From NCBI GenBank assembly GCA_025937115.1, contig JAICSB010000087.1, positions 1-9,959 of the forward strand: 9,959 nt of DNA, written 5' to 3'. Both the position numbers and the translations under genes were made by a program. The stretch comes from Pseudonocardiaceae bacterium (GTDB lineage: Bacteria; Actinomycetota; Actinomycetes; Mycobacteriales; Pseudonocardiaceae). Within the stretch, counting starts at the first letter, position 1; each line of letters opens with the position of its first letter. Positions 1 through 5,594 of this stretch are shown piece by piece. A model generated the notes under the pieces. It did no database searches, had not been told where the DNA came from, and was given only the letters and a program-made list of their open reading frames with translations.

Positions 1-1
1 C

Positions 2-211
2 GCGTGGACCGCAATGACCGCTACCCAGGGACCGGTGCTCCGGCTCTACGGTCTCTCGCCGCTTCGCGGTCTCACCTTGCCGGCCGTCGCCACGATGTAT
101 GCGGCCATGACAGTGGACTCGGCGAGACGCCACGCAACCGGTCAAGGTGGCGCCTGGAAGGGCCGGCTCGCTCAGGGTGCGCTCGATGCCTCCGGGTCAG
201 GTCGGGGGTAG
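2..211 (+). CDS. C-terminal fragment of a family-2 glycosyltransferase (HpnB-like), 5' end outside window
   Basis: An open frame runs from the left edge (first full codon at base 2) to a TAG at 209-211, giving 69 residues. No start codon needs to lie in the window, because this looks like the tail of a longer gene. The segment reads LYGLSPLRGLTLPAV, then MYAAMTVDSARRH, then GQGGAWKGR. A hydrophobic helix followed by a DSA.RH stretch and a terminal GG.WKGR motif is what I recall from the C-termini of hopene-associated (HpnB-type) family-2 glycosyltransferases, which are membrane enzymes. The last 15 residues or so (LAQGALDASGSGRG) are low complexity. The catalytic domain is not in view, so the substrate cannot be given. 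The family call rests on this short tail and is moderate. A tail of another polytopic glycosyltransferase is the main alternative. Confidence 0.5.
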   Translation, partial: AWTAMTATQGPVLRLYGLSPLRGLTLPAVATMYAAMTVDSARRHATGQGGAWKGRLAQGALDASGSGRG

Positions 212-241
212 CCAGCACCTTTAGCGGGAACGCCCGTGGGA

Positions 242-249
242 AAGCGCTT
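242..249. promoter_or_regulatory. LacI-type palindrome upstream of the M20 hydrolase
   Basis: AAGCGCTT is a perfect 8-base palindrome centred on CG, within the context GGGAAAGCGCTTACATC. Operators of LacI/GalR-family repressors commonly have a central CG and half-sites such as GAAAGCG/CGCTTTC, and this matches over the core. It ends 26 bases before the start codon of the amidohydrolase, a position suited to repression. No LacI-family gene lies in the window, so the regulator is unknown. Confidence 0.35.
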
Positions 250-263
250 ACATCCGCTGCTGC

Positions 264-270
264 GAGGAGG
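264..270 (+). promoter_or_regulatory. Ribosome binding site of the M20 hydrolase
   Basis: GAGGAGG lies five bases before the ATG at 276. This is a near-consensus Shine-Dalgarno sequence and supports that ATG as the start. Confidence 0.8.
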
Positions 271-275
271 AAACC

Positions 276-1538
276 ATGGCCGTCGTGTCCTCCGTGTCAG
301 CTGTGCTGGCTGGCCTCAATGCCGTGCGGGGGTGGCAGGAGGATTTCTACCGGGACTTGCATCGGCACCCCGAGCTATCCCACCAAGAGCGGCGGACCGC
401 CGCGAAGGTCTGCGAGCGCCTTGGCCAGGCTGGCTACCACGTGCACCAGGGTGTCGGTGGCACTGGTGTGGTCGGGATGCTGAGTAGCGGGGACGGCCCG
501 ACGGTACTGCTGCGGGCGGACATGGACGCCCTGCCGGTGCGCGAGGCGACCGGCCTACCGTATGCCAGCACCGTCGCGACCGCCGATGCGAGCGGGAACC
601 AGGTACCGGTGGCGCACGCCTGCGGACATGACGTGCACGTCACCTGCCTGCTCGGCGCGGCCCAGCTACTCGCCGAGGGGACCGCCCAGTGGAGCGGCAC
701 GGTGGTCGCGCTGTTCCAGCCTGCCGAGGAGACCGGCGACGGCGCCCGAGGCATGCTCGACGACGGCCTCGCCAGACTGATCCCGACCCCGGACGTGGCG
801 CTGGCCCAACACGTGCTGCCGGCACCGGCCGGCCACGTCGGTACCCACCCCGGTCCGGTGCTGTCGGCCGCCGACAGTATGCGGATCACCGTGCACGGGC
901 GCGGCGCCCACGGCTCGATGCCGCAAGCGGCCGTTGACCCCGTGGTACTCGCCGCAATGATCGTGATCCGGTTGCAGACCATCGTCTCCCGCGAGATCCC
1001 ACCGGGGCAGACCGCGGTGCTGACAGTCGGCAGCATCCAGGCCGGCACGAAGAGCAACGTCATCCCCGACCACGCCGTGCTGCAGCTCAACATCCGCACC
1101 TACAGCGAGCAGACCCGAAGCGCGATTCTGGACGCGGTATACCGCATCGTCACCGCGGAGTGCCAGGCGTCAGGCTGCCTGAAAGACCCTCAGTTCGAGC
1201 TGTTCGACCGCTTCCCGCTGACCGACAACGACCCCGCGACCACCGACCGGGTGGCCAGCGCGTTCGGCGAGTTCTTCGGCGACCGGGCAGGGCCGATGGG
1301 CCAGCAGACCGCCAGCGAGGACTTCAGCGACATCCCGGCCGCCCTCGGCGTGCCTTACACCTACTGGGGCATCGGCGGCATCGACGGAGAGACCTACCGC
1401 AGAGCCAAGGCCGCCGACCGGGTTGCGCAGGACATCCCCGTGAACCACTCCGCCAACTTCGCCCCGATCCTGCAACCCACCCTTGACACCGGCACCCAGG
1501 CCCTGATCGTCGCCGCCCTGGCCTGGCTCGCCCGCTGA
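276..1538 (+). CDS. M20 family amidohydrolase (hippurate hydrolase/N-acyl amino acid amidohydrolase type)
   Basis: This 420-residue protein has the usual length and layout of M20D metallopeptidase-family amidohydrolases, which cleave N-acyl or other amide bonds on amino acids using two metal ions in the cytoplasm. Visible motifs in order are RHPELS near 30-35, RADMDALP at 80-87, the metal-binding HACGHD at 114-119, QPAEE at 148-152 with the catalytic and metal-binding glutamates, His179, the lid/dimerisation-domain signature GRGAHGSMP at 208-216, and NHSANF at 390-395 with the last metal-ligand His. All expected metal ligands are present, so it should be active. The exact substrate (hippurate, N-acetyl amino acid, indole-acetyl conjugate and so on) cannot be read from sequence. 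The start is fixed by the strong GAGGAGG just upstream. It converges on the TRIC gene with one base between the stops. A LacI-type palindrome lies just upstream and suggests regulation by a nutrient-responsive repressor. Nothing links it functionally to the ini-like locus. Confidence 0.93.
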   Translation: MAVVSSVSAVLAGLNAVRGWQEDFYRDLHRHPELSHQERRTAAKVCERLGQAGYHVHQGVGGTGVVGMLSSGDGPTVLLRADMDALPVREATGLPYASTVATADASGNQVPVAHACGHDVHVTCLLGAAQLLAEGTAQWSGTVVALFQPAEETGDGARGMLDDGLARLIPTPDVALAQHVLPAPAGHVGTHPGPVLSAADSMRITVHGRGAHGSMPQAAVDPVVLAAMIVIRLQTIVSREIPPGQTAVLTVGSIQAGTKSNVIPDHAVLQLNIRTYSEQTRSAILDAVYRIVTAECQASGCLKDPQFELFDRFPLTDNDPATTDRVASAFGEFFGDRAGPMGQQTASEDFSDIPAALGVPYTYWGIGGIDGETYRRAKAADRVAQDIPVNHSANFAPILQPTLDTGTQALIVAALAWLAR

Positions 1539-1539
1539 C

Positions 1540-2193
1540 TCACGGCCCGTCCGCAGAATCGGGGTCACTGCGCGCGCCTAGTGGGCCCGGCGCGTTGAGA
1601 CCGAAGTGGACGCCCACCATCCGGACGACGAAACACACGGCGGCGGCGGCGATCGCGGCGGGGATCCCATAGACGCCGAGGCGGCTGGTGGCGGCCGTGA
1701 CCGCGGCTCCGATCAGGGCGGGGATGGCATACAGCTCGCTGCGCAGCACCGTCGGGACCTCCCGGAGGAGCACGTCGCGCAACGTGCCGCCTCCCACGGC
1801 CGTGACCGCGCCCAGGATAACGGCCTGCGCAACGCCGAGTCCTAAACCCAGCGCCTTGCTCGCCCCGCTGACCGCGAACAGACTCAGCCCGACGGCGTCC
1901 AGCACGGTGATCGGTCCGGCCAGCCGGTCCAGCCGCTGGCCCAGGACGAACGCGACCAGGCCACCCGCCGCCGCGACCGCCAGATATCGCCAGTCGCTGA
2001 ACGTGGCAGGCGGCAGCGAGCCGATCAGGACATCGCGGATGATCCCGCCGCCCAACGCGGTGATCATCGCGAGGGTGACCACGCCGACGATGTCGAGCCG
2101 GGCGGCCCGCACGGCGGTCAGCGCGCCGTTGAGCCCGAACGCGAAGGTGCCAGTCAAATCCAGCGCGAGCAGCAGCGGCGGTTCAGCGTTCAC
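1540..2193 (-). CDS. TRIC (trimeric intracellular cation channel)/UPF0126 family membrane protein
   Basis: This 217-residue protein is strongly hydrophobic, with about seven predicted membrane helices in two internally homologous halves. The duplicated signature is GGGIIRDVLIGSLP at 48-61 and GGGTLRDVLLREVP at 134-147, the hallmark of the UPF0126 family (YicG/YadS-like), now known as prokaryotic TRIC channels. Characterised homologues form homotrimeric cation-permeable pores in the membrane. The tail after residue 200 is polar. The start is GTG at 2193: the frame is closed by a stop three codons upstream, the ATG at 2198-2200 is out of frame, and only a weak purine stretch precedes the GTG. 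It lies on the same strand as the iniC-like gene, 54 bases downstream of it with no clear terminator between them. It could therefore be the last gene of the ini-like transcript, although TRIC genes also occur alone in many genomes. Family assignment is firm, and operon membership is an inference. Confidence 0.92.
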   Translation of the reverse strand: MNAEPPLLLALDLTGTFAFGLNGALTAVRAARLDIVGVVTLAMITALGGGIIRDVLIGSLPPATFSDWRYLAVAAAGGLVAFVLGQRLDRLAGPITVLDAVGLSLFAVSGASKALGLGLGVAQAVILGAVTAVGGGTLRDVLLREVPTVLRSELYAIPALIGAAVTAATSRLGVYGIPAAIAAAAVCFVVRMVGVHFGLNAPGPLGARSDPDSADGP

Positions 2194-2247
2194 GTGGCAT
2201 GCCTACCGTCCTGGCGCAGCTCTGCTCAAAGCGGCCCGGGTGGTGAT

Positions 2248-3723
2248 CTACGCAGCGCCCGCCATGATCGCTTCGCAGCTGCGGATTGCCGCCCGGTAGC
2301 TCTGCGTGGTGGGTTGATCCAGGAGCGGTTCGCTGAGCTGGTCACGCCAGAACCGGATGGCGTGGAATGCGGCGGCGCGGGTGTGCGTGGCAGTGGTGTC
2401 TGGTGGCAGGCCAAGCCGGGTCGTCGCTGAGGTGCCGTGGCCGCCGAGTACCTGGCCGAGGGCGTTGCGGGTCCGGTCAGGGACGGGCAGCGCGACTAGT
2501 CCGGCCAATAACCGCAGTTCGGTGAACTGGTGCGTGTCGGCGAGGAGCCGGTCGACTGCGCTGACCACCCGTGCGGTGTTCGGACTGCGGTGCCGCAGCA
2601 GGATGCCGCGCAGCGTACGCAGCGCTGAGTGTGCTTTGAGCTGGCGATTGCGGCTACCGAAGCGGGCGCGCAGAGTGCGGTGGAGGTCGTTGAGCCCACT
2701 GTGGCGGACCAGCTCCGCCGCCAGCGCGGGCGCGTCGCGGGCGCCGCCGCGGATCAACGATATGGCGATTCGGATGCCGACCATGCCGAAGGCCGTCAAC
2801 AGCTGTTCCCGGCCGGCCGCGGGTGTCGCAAGCTCGGTCGTGACGAACCGCCCGGGGGAAACGAGGACCGCTTCGCGGACGTCGTCGGGCAGTGCGGCAA
2901 GCTGATCGAGGGTGCTGAATTCTTGTTGCCGCAACGTCTGGCCGCGTAGCGCGAGTAGCCCAGACACCGCAAGGAAGTCTCGATGCAGGCCGTTGAGCTC
3001 GTGGGCGGTGCGCAGCTGCGCGCTGGCTGCTCGCGCACCGTCGAGGGAGGTGGTCTGCCCACCGTCGGTTTCGTCGGCGCGAGACAGGACCCCGACGATG
3101 CCCAGCGGGCCGCGTCCGGTGGCGGCGTGATCGTGGAGCTTGCGCAGCAGTGCCACGTCGGCGCTGTGCAGCGAACGCATCAGGTAGACGATGGCGTCAG
3201 CCTCGCAGGTACCGTCATCCGGGGTGAGGAACGCAAGAGTGCGCGCGGAGACGTCACGGGAGTTCGACGACGTCCCGGGGGTGTCGACCAAGGTGTACTG
3301 ATCGAGTAGCGACGAGGGCCAGCCGACTTCGAGACGTTCCACCCGGTCCGCGGTCACCGGCCCGAGGTCGAGGCGCAACCGCCCGTCGGTCCGAAGCACC
3401 GGCAGCGAGGTGCGTCGCCCGCCATCATGGGTGAGTTCGATGCGCGGCCCAGCCGACCCGCAGAACCAGGTGACGACGCGGGTGCACTCGGTGGCGTCGG
3501 TGGGTGCGATCTCTTCCCCGACCAGAGCGTTGAGCAGAGTCGACTTCCCGGACTTGAGCGTTCCAGCAAGCGCGACCCGCAGCGGCTCGTCCAGCCTGCG
3601 CTGGCATGCGGCAAGCTCGGCATCGACTTCAGCGCTGAGTTGGGAGCCGGCCTGGAGATCACTACGCGCGTCGCGGATGAGCATCCGGGCCAGGTCGACG
3701 GTGCTGTACGGCTGGGGGCTCAT
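2248..3723 (-). CDS. iniC: IniC-type dynamin-like GTPase
   Basis: This 491-residue protein matches mycobacterial IniC (493 aa in M. tuberculosis, from memory) along its length. It shares EPLRVALAGTLKSGKSTLLN, PTDATE followed by VVTWF, VDTPGTSS, VSGLLAL, and near the C-terminus LLADTHQF, GGHGTSA and a final EAIMA. The GTPase motifs are G1 GTLKSGKS at 54-61 with catalytic Lys60, a switch I Thr around 75-78, G3 DTPG at 147-150 and G4 SRAD at 214-217. The SRAD variant in place of N/TKxD is also found in M. tuberculosis IniC. The remainder is helical and lacks a membrane segment, so this is a soluble dynamin-family protein. It starts with an ATG overlapping the stop of the iniA-like gene by 4 bases (ATGA), so the two are translationally coupled and probably made in similar amounts, which fits a heteromeric complex. 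In mycobacteria iniC belongs to the iniBAC operon induced by cell-wall-targeting drugs such as isoniazid and ethambutol. The P-loop here is intact. Confidence 0.9.
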   Translation of the reverse strand: MSPQPYSTVDLARMLIRDARSDLQAGSQLSAEVDAELAACQRRLDEPLRVALAGTLKSGKSTLLNALVGEEIAPTDATECTRVVTWFCGSAGPRIELTHDGGRRTSLPVLRTDGRLRLDLGPVTADRVERLEVGWPSSLLDQYTLVDTPGTSSNSRDVSARTLAFLTPDDGTCEADAIVYLMRSLHSADVALLRKLHDHAATGRGPLGIVGVLSRADETDGGQTTSLDGARAASAQLRTAHELNGLHRDFLAVSGLLALRGQTLRQQEFSTLDQLAALPDDVREAVLVSPGRFVTTELATPAAGREQLLTAFGMVGIRIAISLIRGGARDAPALAAELVRHSGLNDLHRTLRARFGSRNRQLKAHSALRTLRGILLRHRSPNTARVVSAVDRLLADTHQFTELRLLAGLVALPVPDRTRNALGQVLGGHGTSATTRLGLPPDTTATHTRAAAFHAIRFWRDQLSEPLLDQPTTQSYRAAIRSCEAIMAGAA

Positions 3724-5516
3724 CGGGTCGCCTCCATTGTGCGGGCGGGCACGAGGGCGGCCGCCCGGACCCGCAGCTGACGTAGGTCACTCAAGGCGTT
3801 GTGAACCTCGGCGATCCGGCCGGCGCGGTGCTCGGTGTGGATCTGATTGGCCTCCTGGGCAGCTCGCCAGGCGTCGTCGGCCGAGCGCAGCATCTCGGTG
3901 GCGACCGTGGTGAAGTGGTCACGCAGGGTCCGCTGGGCCTCGCGGAGCCGGTACTTCGACTCCTTGCCGACCTGGAAGATCACGTCGTCCATCAGTCGGA
4001 CGACGGCGCCCTTGGCCTCCGCTTGGCGCCGGGAGGTCTGTGATTTGCGGTCCTCCCAGAACGTATTGGCGCCGAGCAGCACGCCGGCGCCGATCGAGTA
4101 CGGGTTCACCAGAGCCAACCCCGCGAGACCGGTCATCAGCCCCACCATCAGGACGCCACCATAAGAACCCCGCACGCTGCTAATCGCCCGTTGCACTATG
4201 CCGGTCTTGCGACTGTCCAGCGGCTCCAGGGACTGCACGGGATCGAGGATCGAGCCGGTGTGGTCGAGGTAGAGCTCCGGCACCGCTGACCGGCCTTCTG
4301 CGACGAACCGGGTAGCCACCTTCTCAGCAAGAGCACGACAACGGGTGTGGGCCAGGACGAAGTTATCTTGGACGGATTCGGCGATGCGACCGTCGAGCCA
4401 GCTGCCGAACTCCTCCCATCGCTTGGCCGGGTCGGAAGTCATGATGTCCGCTTCCGCCTCCCGGACCACGCCGCGCAGCCGGTGCCGAAGGTCGTGCTCC
4501 ACCTCGACGGTCAGCTCCGTCGCGCCGTCGCCGAGCACGACCTGCCAGTTGGCTGTGCGCTGCCGCAGCCGGTCGGCGGCCTCCCAGGCGTCGCGCAGTC
4601 GAGCGACGAGCTCGGCTCCGCAGCTGGGATCGTTGAGGGCATCCAGCTCGGCATTCAGCGCCATCGCCAGATGGTCTGAGACAAATCGGACGTCATTGAC
4701 CACCGCGTTGCGCAGCACGATGTCGGCGTCGCCTATCACCCGGTGGCGCACCAGGTCCACCAGCTGCGGTACGCCCGATTCGACTGCAAGCTCGGCGTCA
4801 CTGTTACGTCGGGCGATGTCGCCCATCGTCGCTGACAGCGGCAGCAGTGGGATGTCCAGCCCTGCGTTGGTCAGGTGGGTGCGATTGGCTCGCTGGATGT
4901 CGGCCCATCGCGGGTAGAGGTCGATCTTGGTGATCACACCGATGACGGTGGGACAGAGCTGCCGGATCTGGCGCAAGAACGCGATCTCCGGCTCGGTGTA
5001 CTCCTGGCTCGCGTCCGAGACGAACAGGACCGCGCCGGCCGCGGGCAACAGGGACAGCACCGCGCCCGCGCGGCCCGTGTCCAGTCCGGACGCTCCCGGG
5101 GTGTCGATGAGCACTACGCCCTCGGCTAGCAGATCGTTGGGTGCGCCGACCTCGACGCGGGGCACCGGGCCGGCACCTGGGTCGGGCTCGGCACCGGCGG
5201 TCGCGGCCGGGACCAGCCGCACGAAGTCGGAGTGGGAGTAGCTGACGACGACGGGGGCAGTCTTGCCGGTGGCGATCACCGGAGCGCCAGTGATGGCCTC
5301 GACCAGCGAGCTCATTCCCTGGCCGGCCTGTCCCGTCACCACGATGCGCAACCGTGGATCAGTAACCCTGATCCGGGCCTGAGCGAGGTGGGTGCCGAGG
5401 TCTGGTCGGTTCGCGGCGTCGGTGAGCAGGCGCAGCCGGTCGAGCAGCTCGGTTATCGCCGTGGTGGATCCGGTGTCGGTGCCGTTACGGGCAGCGGGAT
5501 CGGTCATGACGGACAT
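3720..5516 (-). CDS. iniA: IniA-type dynamin-like protein with a degenerate P-loop
   Basis: This 598-residue protein matches mycobacterial IniA closely. Shared blocks include RVTDPRLRIVV near 50-60, RVEVGAP at 120-126, the D-T-P-G motif at 138-141, VSDASQEYTEPE at 167-177, TKIDLYPRW at 196-204, VLGDG.TELTVEVEHDLR around 327-343, and RGSYGGVLMVGL from 449. IniA proteins are bacterial dynamin-like proteins; the mycobacterial one binds and remodels membranes and responds to cell-wall stress. Residues about 452-485 form a hydrophobic stretch that corresponds to the lipid-interacting tip loop. A helical stalk with likely coiled-coil character follows (about 490-585). The striking difference is the G1 motif at 62-69, GQAGQGMS, where Met68 replaces the Lys that binds the nucleotide beta-phosphate; the preceding LK is also replaced by AG. 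G3 and G4 look intact. GTP hydrolysis is therefore probably weak or lost, although nucleotide binding may remain. The start at 5516 is supported by AAGGAGGA immediately upstream; a second ATG three codons in is worse placed. It overlaps iniC by 4 bases. Confidence 0.9.
   Translation of the reverse strand: MSVMTDPAARNGTDTGSTTAITELLDRLRLLTDAANRPDLGTHLAQARIRVTDPRLRIVVTGQAGQGMSSLVEAITGAPVIATGKTAPVVVSYSHSDFVRLVPAATAGAEPDPGAGPVPRVEVGAPNDLLAEGVVLIDTPGASGLDTGRAGAVLSLLPAAGAVLFVSDASQEYTEPEIAFLRQIRQLCPTVIGVITKIDLYPRWADIQRANRTHLTNAGLDIPLLPLSATMGDIARRNSDAELAVESGVPQLVDLVRHRVIGDADIVLRNAVVNDVRFVSDHLAMALNAELDALNDPSCGAELVARLRDAWEAADRLRQRTANWQVVLGDGATELTVEVEHDLRHRLRGVVREAEADIMTSDPAKRWEEFGSWLDGRIAESVQDNFVLAHTRCRALAEKVATRFVAEGRSAVPELYLDHTGSILDPVQSLEPLDSRKTGIVQRAISSVRGSYGGVLMVGLMTGLAGLALVNPYSIGAGVLLGANTFWEDRKSQTSRRQAEAKGAVVRLMDDVIFQVGKESKYRLREAQRTLRDHFTTVATEMLRSADDAWRAAQEANQIHTEHRAGRIAEVHNALSDLRQLRVRAAALVPARTMEATR
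5310..5333 (-). other. IniA Walker A (G1) motif with Lys-to-Met substitution
   Basis: On the minus strand these codons read GGA CAG GCC GGC CAG GGA ATG AGC (G-Q-A-G-Q-G-M-S). The G1 consensus is GxxxxGK[S/T]; the ATG at 5313-5315 occupies the Lys position. A single base (AAG to ATG) separates the two codons. Confidence 0.85.
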
Positions 5517-5520
5517 CTCG

Positions 5521-5528
5521 TCCTCCTT
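5521..5528 (-). promoter_or_regulatory. Strong ribosome binding site of the iniA-like gene
   Basis: AAGGAGGA on the minus strand ends four bases before the ATG at 5516. It is close to the full anti-Shine-Dalgarno complement and decides the start at 5516 over the ATG three codons in. Confidence 0.8.
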
Positions 5529-5553
5529 CTGGGATGCGGAGAGTGAGGGACCT

Positions 5554-5590
5554 CACCGGCCCGCGCCGGCTCGTGCAGCGCGGGCCGGTG
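5554..5590 (-). terminator. GC-rich 13-bp hairpin between the iniB-like and iniA-like genes
   Basis: The arms CACCGGCCCGCGC (5554-5566) and GCGCGGGCCGGTG (5578-5590) are perfect reverse complements, with an 11-base loop. The hairpin begins four bases after the stop of the upstream gene and ends 37 bases before the iniA-like start. There is no T-run after it in the direction of transcription, so it is not a canonical intrinsic terminator. More likely roles are partial termination, an RNA-stabilising 3' end for the first message, or an RNA-processing site that sets different amounts of the first gene and the GTPases. The structure is clear; its role is inferred. Confidence 0.6.
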
Positions 5591-5594
5591 GTGA

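Noticed and set aside
434..1099. 221-codon minus-strand frame opposite the M20 hydrolase
   Set aside because: The plus-strand frame carries every expected metal-ligand motif of the M20 family, so the antisense frame is a GC-rich shadow.
2196..2203. Palindrome GGCATGCC just upstream of the TRIC start
   Set aside because: Eight-base GC palindromes are common in such DNA and there is no extended symmetry or other support for an operator.
1688..2299. 203-codon plus-strand frame opposite the TRIC gene
   Set aside because: The minus-strand frame shows the duplicated GGG..RDVL motif and membrane helices; the plus-strand frame shows only Ala/Arg/Ser/Pro-rich sequence.
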